A stretch of DNA of 64,000 nt from Nakamurella antarctica (GTDB lineage Bacteria; Actinomycetota; Actinomycetes; Mycobacteriales; Nakamurellaceae). The first letter of the stretch is position 1. Every line of letters starts with the position of its first letter. The translations under genes were made by a program, and so were the position numbers. Below the pieces are notes generated by a model. That model was not told the origin of the DNA, made no database searches, and worked only from the letters and a program-made list of their open reading frames with translations. Where the stretch lies: positions 1,798,001 through 1,862,000 of the forward strand of contig NZ_CP034170.1 in NCBI RefSeq assembly GCF_003860405.1. Direction: 5' to 3'. This document shows, in pieces, positions 11,095 to 19,832 of the stretch.

Positions 11095-11532
11095 ATGAAA
11101 AACACGCTCAGAGCCAGGTCCCCTCGGCACGCCGTTCCACATCGAGTGGCGGGTGTTGTGTTCCGCGGCGACAAGGTGCTGCTGGCAAAATCCGCCCCAT
11201 CGCTTCAGGATGAGCACAGTTGGCACTTGCCGGGTGGAGTACCCGATCCCGCAGAGGACTGCGCCCAAGCACTGGGCCGGCTCGTCCAGCAAAATACCGG
11301 CCAGCAGGTGAGTGTCGGCCCCGAAGTGCACCACACGATAGAGGTCGTGGATACGCAACGCGTGCAGGAGTTCACCTTTGGTTGTCTGCTGCAGGCTTGG
11401 GCGCCCCTGCGGCTCGCCGAACCCGGCCATCAACTAGCGTGGCTCCCGGTGGACGACATCCCCGGATCAGTTTCGGGTGCTACCCGCAACGCGATCGCGT
11501 CCTGGCGGGACCATCCGGAGAGGACCATATGA
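11095..11532 (+). CDS. NUDIX-fold protein with degenerate NUDIX box
   Basis: A 145-residue protein with the NUDIX-hydrolase fold pattern (VAGVVFRGDKVLLAKSA, HSWHLPGGV). In the NUDIX box G-x5-E-x7-R-E-U-x-E-E-x-G-U the Gly, first Glu, Arg and second Gly are present (GVPDPAED...GRLVQQNTG). The catalytic REUxEE segment reads RLVQQN, so three metal-binding glutamates are missing. It is therefore probably inactive as a pyrophosphohydrolase and may bind a nucleotide or act as a regulator. It ends in a 4-base ATGA overlap with the next gene. Confidence 0.75.
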   Translation: MKNTLRARSPRHAVPHRVAGVVFRGDKVLLAKSAPSLQDEHSWHLPGGVPDPAEDCAQALGRLVQQNTGQQVSVGPEVHHTIEVVDTQRVQEFTFGCLLQAWAPLRLAEPGHQLAWLPVDDIPGSVSGATRNAIASWRDHPERTI

Positions 11533-11957
11533 CGGAACCCGGCAGCGCATACTTCAGTTCGCTGAGTATCAGCTTCGATGCTCCCGGCGAGGGACGCCTT
11601 GACGCCGCGCCCGAGTGGCTCACCGCGGCAGACACCGACCGCAGCGATGTCGGGCTGGCATCGATCAGGACGCGGATCGTCGACCCTGTCGTATCCAGCT
11701 TGCTCTCGCCGCAGGAGTTGCAGGGACTTCTCGTATACCGGGATGGACGAGAAGTCTGGGTCCACCTGGAATCTCGCGATGACTCTGTTTCAATATTCCT
11801 GCACAGCGCGGACTTGCAGCCCGAATACGCTGAGGCAGCGGCAATGGCTCAGCACCTTGCCAGCCAACTCGAGGACTGGGTGTGCGAAACCAGCTTCGGA
11901 TGGGGCCAGCAGCGGATCGCTCGGTACACCCTGCCCGAACAGCCCGGTGGCCAGTGA
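11529..11957 (+). CDS. Hypothetical protein coupled to the NUDIX-fold gene
   Basis: A 142-residue soluble protein (MTEPGSAYFSSLSISFDAPG) with no transmembrane segment or signal peptide. Its start overlaps the upstream stop by four bases (ATGA), so it is probably translationally coupled to the NUDIX-fold protein. It has a central predicted beta-rich part (GLLVYRDGREVWVHLESRDD) and a C-terminal Trp-containing segment (EDWVCETSFGWG). I do not recognise the family. It converges with ftsK, whose stop is 9 bases away. Confidence 0.65.
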   Translation: MTEPGSAYFSSLSISFDAPGEGRLDAAPEWLTAADTDRSDVGLASIRTRIVDPVVSSLLSPQELQGLLVYRDGREVWVHLESRDDSVSIFLHSADLQPEYAEAAAMAQHLASQLEDWVCETSFGWGQQRIARYTLPEQPGGQ

Positions 11958-11966
11958 GCTGAGAAG

Positions 11967-14678
11967 CTAGTCGATCAGGTCGGGGACACCCTCGTCGGCT
12001 TCGGTGCCACCGCGCAACATGAACATGATCGAGTCCAGCTCGTCCGGCCGGACGAGTACCTCGCGCGCCTTAGACCCCTCCGACGGTCCGACAATGCCTC
12101 GGTTCTCCATCAGGTCCATCAGGCGACCGGCTTTGGCAAATCCCAATCGCAGCTTGCGCTGCAGCATTGATGTTGAGCCCAGCTGAGAGGTGATTACCTG
12201 TTCCACCGCGAGAATCAGAATTTCCAGGTCGTCGCCGATGTCCGGGTCCACCGCTTTGGACGCATCCTGTTTCACCTTGGTGACGCCGTCGGTGTAGTCC
12301 GGGGCGGCCTGTTGTTTGGTGAACTCGACTACCTCGGCGATTTCCTCATCCGAAACGTAGGCGCCCTGGATTCGAGCTGCCCGACCCGCACCCATCGGCA
12401 GGTATAGCGCATCGCCCATGCCGATCAACTTCTCGGCGCCAGGCTGATCAAGGATGACCCGAGAGTCCGTCAGCGACGACGTCGCAAACGCCAGCCGTGA
12501 CGGAACGTTGGTTTTGATCAGGCCCGTCACCACATCCACCGAGGGCCGCTGCGTCGCGAGTACCAAGTGGATTCCCGCCGCACGCGCCTTTTGGGTAATC
12601 CGGACGATGGCCTCCTCAACATCCCGTGGAGCCGTCATCATCAGGTCGGCGAGCTCGTCGATGATGCCGAGGATGTAGGGGTAGGGCCGGTAGACCCGTT
12701 CCGAGCCGGGCGGCGCAGTTATTTCGCCATTACGCACCTTGCGGTTGAAGTCGTCGACGTGCCGCACCCCGTGCGCGAGCATGTCCTGATAGCGCTGCTC
12801 CATCTCCTCCACCAGCCACGCCAAGGCTGCAGCAGCCTTCTTAGGCTGGGTGATGATGGGCGTGATCAGGTGCGGGATGCCTTCGTATGGCGTCAATTCG
12901 ACCATCTTCGGGTCGATCAGGATCATCCTGACCTCGGCCGGGGACGCCCGTTGCAGCAACGACACCAGCATGGAGTTCACGAATGACGACTTGCCGGAGC
13001 CCGTGGCACCCGCGACGAGAAGGTGCGGGGTTTTGGCCAGATTCGCCGTCACAAAGCCGCCCTCGACGTCCTTGCCGAGGCCAATGACGAGCGGATGGTG
13101 ATCCTTGCGCGCGTTGGGGTCGGCCAAGACGTCTCCCAAGCGCACCATCTCGCGGTCCGTGTTGGGGACCTCGATACCGACCGCGGATTTACCAGGGATG
13201 GGTGCGAGAAGCCGCACCGATTCCGACGCCACCGCGTACGCGATGTTGCGGGCCAGGTTGGTGATCTTTTCGACCTTGACGCCGGGACCAAGCTCCACCT
13301 CGTACCGGGTAACGGTCGGGCCTCGGAGATAGCCGGTGACCCGCGCATCGACGCTGAATTGTTCGAATACGGTCGTCAACCGTTCGATCATTTGATCGTT
13401 AGCAGCCGACTGTGTCTTCGGCGGAGCGCCGAGCTTCAAGATCGTCGACGGTGGGAGTCGATAGTCCCCTTCAACGACGCGATCGAGCGAGAGCTGAACG
13501 GCTTCGGCGGCTGTGTCCTCCGCCTGCATCGCGGAAGCCGGAATGGCCATCGCAGGGGCCGGGATAGCTGCACGGGGCCGCACTTTGGGCAACACCAGCG
13601 TCGGGGTTTCGGGGTCGTCGTGTTGGTAGGGCTCTGAATCAGATTCCGGCTCGTAAGCAGCAATGGCAGCCTGCCGGGTACGGGCTGCTCGGCCGATTCG
13701 CTCTGTTGGTAGTGGCGCGTAGGACGGAGTTCCTCGTCCCGCATATCCTTCCTCGTCGAATCCGTCGACAGGCTCAAACTCGTCGGAATCCTGCGGCCGC
13801 TGGTCTCGATCGACGCTGTCGCTATTTTCTTCGGGCCGATGACGGTAGCCCCGCATCCAGTCGTAGGCATCCAAGAAACGGCCTGGCACCTCTTTGACGG
13901 GCGTCGCCGTGACGACCAGGAGGCCAAAGATACTGAGCAACACCAGTACCAAGATCGCGGGAACGACGGTGAGTCCGGCGTAGAGCGGCTGTCCGATCAG
14001 CCAGCCTAGGACGCCGCCGGCAGTCTTTCGCAGTGCGGCGGCCGGGGGCACCGGATCTTCAGCGTTGATCAGCGCGATGACATGACAAAAGCCAACAGTG
14101 CTGATGCCGATAGCGGCCCATCCGATGACGCGCCGGGCAAGGTGCTCACGGTGTGCAACAGTTCGCATCAGCACCACGGCAAGTACCAGCAGCATCACTG
14201 GGAAAGCGACAGCAGCGGCGCCGATCCAGACGCGGACAGCGTCATCGACGAGGCGACCGACCGGGCCAGCTCCGCCCCACCACGTTCCAAGCGCTGTGAT
14301 GATGGCCACTGCCACGAGCCCTAGAGCGAGGCCATCGCGTCGGTGAGCGGGGTCGAGGTCGCGAGCCGCTCCTGCGCCCCGCCCTAGGCCGCGGGCCAAG
14401 CCACCGAGACCGCGAGCAATCAAGCGCCAGATAGCGGCGCAAGCGCGCCCGAGCGCTCGCACGGTGGTGAGCACGGGCGATGGGCCGGTGCGGACAGGTG
14501 TTGGCCGACGGCTGGCGGTGGTCCGTCCGGTAGATGCACGAGGGCTGGCCTTTGCTCCGGCGCCAGCAGTCGATCGGCGTGGCGCGGTAGAAGAAGTGCC
14601 TCCCGAGCTCGCCCGAGTGCGGGGTTTGGCTGCTGCGGGGGTCCGCGGGCGTGCGGGTGTGGTGCTCTTTCCGGCCAT
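11967..14678 (-). CDS. ftsK: DNA translocase FtsK
   Basis: A septum-associated, hexameric dsDNA pump that clears and resolves chromosome ends during division. It has 903 residues. The N-terminal ~75 residues are rich in Ala, Pro, Arg and Thr, followed by about four membrane helices up to residue ~280 and an acidic linker (~280-400). The motor follows, with Walker A GATGSGKSS near residue 558 and Walker B MILIDPKMVEL near 590. A C-terminal winged-helix gamma domain (SMLQRKLRLGFAKAGRLMDL) recognises KOPS-type DNA. The start MAGKSTTPARPRTP is reasonable. A short tandem repeat lies just upstream. Confidence 0.96.
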   Translation of the reverse strand: MAGKSTTPARPRTPAAAKPRTRASSGGTSSTAPRRSTAGAGAKASPRASTGRTTASRRPTPVRTGPSPVLTTVRALGRACAAIWRLIARGLGGLARGLGRGAGAARDLDPAHRRDGLALGLVAVAIITALGTWWGGAGPVGRLVDDAVRVWIGAAAVAFPVMLLVLAVVLMRTVAHREHLARRVIGWAAIGISTVGFCHVIALINAEDPVPPAAALRKTAGGVLGWLIGQPLYAGLTVVPAILVLVLLSIFGLLVVTATPVKEVPGRFLDAYDWMRGYRHRPEENSDSVDRDQRPQDSDEFEPVDGFDEEGYAGRGTPSYAPLPTERIGRAARTRQAAIAAYEPESDSEPYQHDDPETPTLVLPKVRPRAAIPAPAMAIPASAMQAEDTAAEAVQLSLDRVVEGDYRLPPSTILKLGAPPKTQSAANDQMIERLTTVFEQFSVDARVTGYLRGPTVTRYEVELGPGVKVEKITNLARNIAYAVASESVRLLAPIPGKSAVGIEVPNTDREMVRLGDVLADPNARKDHHPLVIGLGKDVEGGFVTANLAKTPHLLVAGATGSGKSSFVNSMLVSLLQRASPAEVRMILIDPKMVELTPYEGIPHLITPIITQPKKAAAALAWLVEEMEQRYQDMLAHGVRHVDDFNRKVRNGEITAPPGSERVYRPYPYILGIIDELADLMMTAPRDVEEAIVRITQKARAAGIHLVLATQRPSVDVVTGLIKTNVPSRLAFATSSLTDSRVILDQPGAEKLIGMGDALYLPMGAGRAARIQGAYVSDEEIAEVVEFTKQQAAPDYTDGVTKVKQDASKAVDPDIGDDLEILILAVEQVITSQLGSTSMLQRKLRLGFAKAGRLMDLMENRGIVGPSEGSKAREVLVRPDELDSIMFMLRGGTEADEGVPDLID

Positions 14679-14724
14679 GGCCGAAGCCTAATCCCACCAG
14701 TACCACTGGTCTCGTAAGCCACAC

Positions 14725-14754
14725 CGTCACAGGGCAAACCGTGACAGGGCAAAC
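14725..14754 (-). repeat. 15-bp tandem repeat in the ftsK upstream region
   Basis: Two adjacent 15-base units (14725-14739 and 14740-14754, CGTSACAGGGCAAAC) differ at one base. They lie 47-76 bases upstream of the ftsK start, in the only gap between ftsK and the DUF952 gene. The position fits a promoter-proximal protein-binding site, but no regulator is identified. Confidence 0.45.
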
Positions 14755-14773
14755 CAAGATACGGGCCCACAGT

Positions 14774-15112
14774 TCAGAGCTGAGCGCCCCCATCGGCGTT
14801 GATCGCCAACTGGCGCACTTCCACTACTGCAGCCAGCGGAAGCGGACCATAAAGGTGCGGGAACAATTCGGTGCCACCAGAGGTGTTCTCGGCAACCACC
14901 GGCAGATCCAGCAGGTCGGGGTCCACCGTCAGCAACACCACGGGCTCGGTAACCCTCGCCCAGTACCGCTGCAGCACCCCTGGCAATTGGTGGGAGTAGC
15001 TGAAGTGGAGATAGCCTTCGGATTCCAAGGTCATCCCGCGGCCCGAAATGGCATGGCGCCCTAGGGCTTCGGACTGTTTCCAGTCCGAAGCCAACGTCAC
15101 GTGGTAGATCAT
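14774..15112 (-). CDS. DUF952 family protein
   Basis: A 112-residue protein with the DUF952 hallmarks: MIYHVTLASDW at the N terminus, then GYLHFSYSHQLPGVLQRYW, LLTVDPDLL, and the Gly/Pro-rich FPHLYGPLPLAAVVEV at the C terminus. The biochemical role of the family is not established. Its ATG overlaps the rnj stop by one base (TGATG), so it is co-translated with RNase J. ftsK lies downstream on the same strand. Confidence 0.85.
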   Translation of the reverse strand: MIYHVTLASDWKQSEALGRHAISGRGMTLESEGYLHFSYSHQLPGVLQRYWARVTEPVVLLTVDPDLLDLPVVAENTSGGTELFPHLYGPLPLAAVVEVRQLAINADGGAQL

Positions 15113-16851
15113 CAGACGGTGATGATGGTCGGGATGATCATCGGGCGACGACGATAGGTGTCGCCCACCCAGCGGCCCACTATGCGGCGCACCGCCTGAG
15201 CGATGCGATGCGGGTCAACGATTCCGTCGTTTTCGCTCCGCGCGAGTTCCATCTCGACTAGCGGCACCACGGCGTCGAGCGCGTTGGGGTCGTCTGAGAA
15301 TCCGCGCCCGGAAACGGTGGGCGGAGATACTGCCCGGCCGGTCGTAGCATCGATCGCTACGGTGACGGAGATAAAGCCGCCCTCGCCAAGCACGAGTCGA
15401 TCCGAAAGTGTGGCGTCTCCGACATCGCCGACCGAGTTTCCATCAACGTAGACGTGGCCGACCTCGATCATTCCGACCACCGACGCCTTGCCCTTTATCA
15501 GGTCGACGACAACCCCGTCGGGCGCCATCAGGATCCGGTCCTTCGGAACACCCGTCAGCGCGGCGAGCGCGGCGTTGGCGCGCAGGTGCCGCCATTCGCC
15601 GTGTACCGGAATCACGTTCTTGGGCTTCACAGCGTTGTACAGGTACAGCAGTTCGCCGGCCGACGCGTGTCCGGAGACGTGGACCTTCGCCATGCCCTGA
15701 TGAACTACCTGTACGCCGATGCGCGCCAATTCGTTGACGACGGTGAAGACCGAGGTCTCGTTGCCGGGGATCATCGACGAGGCGAGAATGACGGTGTCGC
15801 CTGCCACCAGGTTGACCTGGCGGTGATCGCCGCGAGCCATCCGGGACAGCGCCGACAGCGGCTCCCCCTGCGAACCTGTGGAGATCAACACCACCTTGTC
15901 CGGTGCGAGGTCCAAAATCTTGTCCATCGACCGGATCAGGCCATCAGGCACCGTCAGAAAGCCGAGTTCCTGGGCGATTTGCATGTTGCGGACCATCGAC
16001 CGGCCCACGAACGCGATCTTGCGACCGTGCCGCTGCGCCGCGTCCACCACCTGCTGGATCCGGTGAACGTGGGAGGCGAAGGATGCGACAATGACACGCT
16101 GCTTTGCCGAGGCGATGAAGCGGTCCAAGACGGGGCCGATTTCGCGCTCGGGCGCAACGAAACCTGGGACCTCAGCGTTGGTGGAGTCGACCATGAAGAG
16201 GTCGACACCTTCTTCGCCGAAACGGGAGAAACCGCCCAGGTCAGTCAGCCGGCCGTCGAGTGGCAACTGGTCGAGTTTGATGTCGCCGGTATGCAGCACA
16301 GTGCCAGCTGGGGTGCGGATTCCCACAGCCAGCGCATCCGGGATGGAGTGATTGACCGCGAAGAACTCCAGGTCGAAGGCTCCAACGGACAGCAAATCGC
16401 CTTCGCGGACCGTCTGTAGCTTCGGGTTGATCCGGTGTTCCTTGCACTTCGCGGCGATTAACGCATTGGAGAACGTCGCGCCGAGCACGGGGAGGTCACG
16501 GCGTAGGCGCAGCAAAAACGGCAGCGCCCCGATGTGGTCCTCGTGGCCGTGCGTAATAACGACCGCTTCAATATCCTGAACCCGGTCTTCGATGTAGCTG
16601 AAGTCCGGCAGGATCAGGTCGACGCCGGGTTCGGTCGCCTCCGGAAACAGCACGCCACAGTCCACGATCAGGAGCTTGCCCCGGTATTCGTAGACCGTCA
16701 TGTTGCGGCCGATCTCGCCAATCCCACCCAGCGCCACGATCCGCAGTGCATCCTTAGCGAGCTTCGGCGGTGTCACCAATTTCGGTTTGACCGGAGCGCT
16801 CGGCGCGTTCTGGTAGTTATTTCCTCGTGCGTTGTTGCTCGACGAGCTCAT
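15112..16851 (-). CDS. rnj: Ribonuclease J
   Basis: A metallo-beta-lactamase/beta-CASP RNase with 5'-3' exo- and endonuclease activity in RNA maturation and decay. The 579-residue length is normal. The Zn-binding HxHxDH motif is seen as THGHEDHIGALPF near residues 85-95, with GGIGEIGRNMTVYEY at the N terminus. The beta-CASP and C-terminal parts (VHVSGHASAGELLYL, VIPVHGEWRHL) are intact. It starts with a 4-base overlap with the dapA stop and is followed by the coupled DUF952 gene. Confidence 0.96.
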   Translation of the reverse strand: MSSSSNNARGNNYQNAPSAPVKPKLVTPPKLAKDALRIVALGGIGEIGRNMTVYEYRGKLLIVDCGVLFPEATEPGVDLILPDFSYIEDRVQDIEAVVITHGHEDHIGALPFLLRLRRDLPVLGATFSNALIAAKCKEHRINPKLQTVREGDLLSVGAFDLEFFAVNHSIPDALAVGIRTPAGTVLHTGDIKLDQLPLDGRLTDLGGFSRFGEEGVDLFMVDSTNAEVPGFVAPEREIGPVLDRFIASAKQRVIVASFASHVHRIQQVVDAAQRHGRKIAFVGRSMVRNMQIAQELGFLTVPDGLIRSMDKILDLAPDKVVLISTGSQGEPLSALSRMARGDHRQVNLVAGDTVILASSMIPGNETSVFTVVNELARIGVQVVHQGMAKVHVSGHASAGELLYLYNAVKPKNVIPVHGEWRHLRANAALAALTGVPKDRILMAPDGVVVDLIKGKASVVGMIEVGHVYVDGNSVGDVGDATLSDRLVLGEGGFISVTVAIDATTGRAVSPPTVSGRGFSDDPNALDAVVPLVEMELARSENDGIVDPHRIAQAVRRIVGRWVGDTYRRRPMIIPTIITV

Positions 16852-17771
16852 ACAGATTTTCCGATCTTTGCCAGGTCACTGGCGATGAGTTCGATCTGGC
16901 CTTGGGTGGCCGGGATCTGGGGCAGTCGGGGGTCCCCGACATCCATCCCCTGCAGCCTCAGGGCTGCCTTTGCAAAAACTAATCCGGCGCCGCCGCCGCA
17001 GCGGCCCATCGCCTGGTGTCCGGGCATCATCGCGTTATGCCACGTGCGTGCCGAGGTGAAGTCGCCCGCATTCGCCGCATCCACCATTGCTCTGATGTTG
17101 TTTCCGAGTACATGGGCCAAAATGCTGACTACGCCCACCGCTCCGACGCTCATCCACGGCACGGTGAGGTTGTCGTCTCCGGAGTAATAACTCAAGTCGG
17201 ACTGCGTGATCACCTGAGAACCTGCGTATAGGTCGCCCTTGGCGTCTTTGACGGCGGTAATTCGGGGGTGCTCACTGAGCCGCAACAGGGTATCGACCTC
17301 GATCGCGACGACCGAACGCGGCGGGATGTCGTAGAGCATTACGGGAAGTTCGGTCGAGTCAGCGATGGCGCTGAAGTGCGCGATCAGCCCAGCCTGCTGT
17401 GGGCGGGAGTAGTAGGGGGTCACGAGCAGCAGTCCATGTGCGCCCGCGGCTGCAGCCTGCTGCGCGAGCGTCAGGGAGTGCGCGGTGTCGTAGGTGCTTG
17501 CGCCAGCAACAATGGTGGCCCTATCGCCCACCGCCTCTACGACCGCTCTGATCACCGCCACCTTTTCGGCGTCGGTAGTGGTCGGGCACTCGCCGGTGGT
17601 CCCGTTGAGAACCAGACCGTCGTTGCCATGGTCCACCAGGTACGTGGCCAATTCGGCAGCGGCAGCGAGATCAAGGGTGCCATCGGAGTCAAACGGAGTG
17701 ACCATCGCCGTCAACGTGGTGCCAAAAGGATGACCGGGGCGGCCTGCGGGACCCGCGTGCAGGGTTGTCAT
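16848..17771 (-). CDS. dapA: 4-hydroxy-tetrahydrodipicolinate synthase
   Basis: It condenses pyruvate and aspartate semialdehyde in the lysine/diaminopimelate pathway. The 307-residue protein has NGTTGECPT, the Tyr-containing LLVTPYYSRP, and the Schiff-base lysine in ITAVKDAKGD. It overlaps rnj by four bases, a conserved actinobacterial dapA-rnj pair. dapB is in this window too, at 23458-24216, but in a different operon. Confidence 0.96.
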   Translation of the reverse strand: MTTLHAGPAGRPGHPFGTTLTAMVTPFDSDGTLDLAAAAELATYLVDHGNDGLVLNGTTGECPTTTDAEKVAVIRAVVEAVGDRATIVAGASTYDTAHSLTLAQQAAAAGAHGLLLVTPYYSRPQQAGLIAHFSAIADSTELPVMLYDIPPRSVVAIEVDTLLRLSEHPRITAVKDAKGDLYAGSQVITQSDLSYYSGDDNLTVPWMSVGAVGVVSILAHVLGNNIRAMVDAANAGDFTSARTWHNAMMPGHQAMGRCGGGAGLVFAKAALRLQGMDVGDPRLPQIPATQGQIELIASDLAKIGKSV

Positions 17772-17928
17772 AGCCCCTTACGCTACCGGGATTGGCTCAG
17801 GCTAAAAACCGCCGCGCCGTGCCCAGCAAACACTGGTTCGGTAACGAGCGCCCGCTGCAAACTTTTGCGGCATGGGTGCCAACGGCGCCAGAATCTACCG
17901 GCCTCCAGCTGCCGACAACTGCGGGCCA

Positions 17929-18576
17929 TCAGCTCTTTGCAAGGGATTTCGCTAGCGTGGCCAGAGCATCCGGATCGCCCTCGAGTCGCACGTGGCATTC
18001 CGTGCGGCGGCCACTCGCCCACAACAGCAACTCCACCGGCGCGCCGTGCAACACCACATGCGGTTCTCCAGAGTGCAGTGTCAGCGGCCTGCCGTCCGGT
18101 AGTCGCCCGGTGATGCCCACTCCATGATTGCGAAAGCCCCAGCTAAACGGGGGCGAGGTCAACATTTTGACGATGACGGCCGTGGTCGCCTCGTCGAACT
18201 CCCTCGGCTGCCAGTTCTTCGCACCGCGGAGAACATCCTCGTGGTGGATAAGATATTCACCGGAGTTCATCGCCTTATCCACGGCGTCGATCCTGATCGG
18301 ACTGAGGCCTTTGGGTCCCGTTCGAAACATCTCTACTTGTTCGGTCCACGGCAGCGTGGCGTATCCGCGCGACACTCGGGCCGTCCAGAACGCAAATGGC
18401 TTCACAAACATCCCGATTGCCGCGTCGGGTCGACGCTCTCGCATTAAAAGATGCAGAAGCAGATCAGAAGTTTGCCAACCTGCGTTCAGCGTCGGCTGGT
18501 CCGGACCCACCTTGTCGAACAGGTCGGCTAGGAGTGCACGTTCTGACTGGGCCAAGTTCACAGAAGAAGTGTTCAT
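17929..18576 (-). CDS. TIGR03085-type metal-binding protein (DinB/maleylpyruvate isomerase fold)
   Basis: A 215-residue protein matching the actinobacterial family of DinB-like, mycothiol-dependent-isomerase-type proteins. The N-terminal helix ERALLADLFDKVGPDQPTL leads to a WQTSDLLLHLLMRERRPDA segment, and a metal-ligand pattern GEYLIHHEDVLRGA follows near residue 110. The C-terminal part (LPDGRPLTLHSGEPHVVLHG) is typical of the TIGR03085 subgroup. The substrate is unknown. It lies alone between dapA and ferritin, with 157 bases to dapA. Confidence 0.8.
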   Translation of the reverse strand: MNTSSVNLAQSERALLADLFDKVGPDQPTLNAGWQTSDLLLHLLMRERRPDAAIGMFVKPFAFWTARVSRGYATLPWTEQVEMFRTGPKGLSPIRIDAVDKAMNSGEYLIHHEDVLRGAKNWQPREFDEATTAVIVKMLTSPPFSWGFRNHGVGITGRLPDGRPLTLHSGEPHVVLHGAPVELLLWASGRRTECHVRLEGDPDALATLAKSLAKS

Positions 18577-18591
18577 ACCTTCGAGGGTAGG

Positions 18592-19149
18592 TTACAGCGC
18601 TCCGCCCGCGGCCGAGGGCGCGTCCGCATCGGGTACGGAAGCATTGAGCGACTCCCGGGCGAGATAGGTCTCTACGTCAAACCAGTCGTCGCCAGCGCGC
18701 TGCGCGATCGTCAAAAGTGTTGTGATGGAGGCGATTTCCTCCACCTGTTCCTTCAGGAACCACAGCATGAACTGCTCGCCCAGGTAGTCGAATTCTGCTC
18801 GGGCCGCGCCGAAGAGTGCCTTAATCTGCTCGGTTACGGCATGCTCCTGGGAGAGCGCCAACTGGATCGGCTCAACGATGTTCGCAAATTCGTTGATTAC
18901 CTCGCCCACTGACGGAATCACGACGGGCATGTCGCGGTCGAGCATCCACTGCACCAGCATCATCGCGTGGTTGCGCTCTTCCACCGACTGGGCATAGAAA
19001 TGGCTTGCCAGCTCCGGCAGGTCGTGCGAGTCGAACCAGACTGCAATAGCGATGTACTGCTGACTCGCCGTGAACTCGTTGCGAACTTGATCACTCAGGA
19101 GGTGGTAAAACTTGCCGGCTGTGGGAGAGGTATCGGAAGCATGGGTCAT
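18592..19149 (-). CDS. ftn: Ferritin
   Basis: A non-heme iron-storage protein of 185 residues with the four-helix ferritin fold. Ferroxidase ligands are visible: the helix-A Glu (VRNEFTASQQYIA), ExxH (VEERNHAMML), and the C-helix/D-helix acidic residues (LSQEHAVTEQIKAL, FLKEQVEEIAS). It is similar in type to mycobacterial BfrB. It is divergent from the ribbon-helix-helix gene, and the shared 154-base gap contains TGACGTCA-type repeats that could affect both promoters. Confidence 0.92.
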   Translation of the reverse strand: MTHASDTSPTAGKFYHLLSDQVRNEFTASQQYIAIAVWFDSHDLPELASHFYAQSVEERNHAMMLVQWMLDRDMPVVIPSVGEVINEFANIVEPIQLALSQEHAVTEQIKALFGAARAEFDYLGEQFMLWFLKEQVEEIASITTLLTIAQRAGDDWFDVETYLARESLNASVPDADAPSAAGGAL

Positions 19150-19231
19150 GACAGTGACAGTATCGGCCGCCGAAGGGCATGGCCACCCAATCAGCTCACC
19201 CAGGGTGTACCAGCGCCGACGGCGTCACACA

Positions 19232-19305
19232 TGACGTCACTCCGAATGCAAATGGCGCAAAAACACTCTTGCACGACGTCATTAGTGATGTCATAGTGGT
19301 GTCAT
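19232..19305 (+). promoter_or_regulatory. Tandem 11-bp operator-like repeats before the RHH gene
   Basis: Three consecutive 11-base units occupy 19273-19283, 19284-19294 and 19295-19305, all sharing the core YGTCAT (ACGACGTCATT, AGTGATGTCAT, AGTGGTGTCAT). The last unit overlaps the ATG at 19304. A separate palindromic TGACGTCA lies at 19232-19239. An 11-base period is one helical turn, the arrangement expected for cooperative ribbon-helix-helix dimers. Autoregulation by the downstream protein is an inference. Confidence 0.6.
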
Positions 19306-19825
19306 GGACCTCTCCCAATACACACAAGCCCTGCGCGACGACCTACTCTCCGCCGCCGCCGCAGGTGATGAAACTACCCGGCACAGCGCCGTCATTCTGG
19401 CGGCAGCCATCGAACCAGCTGCCCGTCTTGCCATTCTCAATGCCCTCGCAGATTTCGCCGGCGAGGTCACCGCACAGCTCGCGGACACCTCGGTAGAAGT
19501 ACGCCTGCAGGGACGGGACGTCCGAGTTGCCGTCGAGCGTCGTCCCTCCGCTGACGAAACACCCAAGCATGAAGAAGCCTCGACGGATCCCCTTGACTTC
19601 TCGCGGGCATTCGCCGAAGCGGGAGGCGATCTCTCCCGCACCACCGTCCGGATGTTCCAAGAACTCAAGCTCCAGGCGGAGCGGGCCGCCAACGACCAGG
19701 GCCTCTCGCTCAACTCATTTATCTCGCGAGCAGTAGCCGACTCGATCAAGGGTCCGCAACGTTCGAAAGACACCGGTCGGACCGGGAAATCGGGCTCTTC
19801 CTTCACTGGTTTTATTCAAGGATGA
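19304..19825 (+). CDS. HicB-like ribbon-helix-helix protein
   Basis: A 173-residue protein. Its N-terminal half (MDLSQYTQALRDDLLSAAAA) is helical, with ~90 residues resembling proteins annotated as HicB-family antitoxins in actinobacteria. Residues ~125-150 (RAANDQGLSLNSFISRAVAD) fit a HicB/Arc-type ribbon-helix-helix: a short strand, then SLNSFI starting helix B. No HicA-like toxin is adjacent. Instead it is 7 bases upstream of a DUF4097 gene, a pairing I know from other actinobacteria. It is probably a DNA-binding regulator of its own operon. Confidence 0.75.
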   Translation: MDLSQYTQALRDDLLSAAAAGDETTRHSAVILAAAIEPAARLAILNALADFAGEVTAQLADTSVEVRLQGRDVRVAVERRPSADETPKHEEASTDPLDFSRAFAEAGGDLSRTTVRMFQELKLQAERAANDQGLSLNSFISRAVADSIKGPQRSKDTGRTGKSGSSFTGFIQG

Positions 19826-19832
19826 GTGCCCG

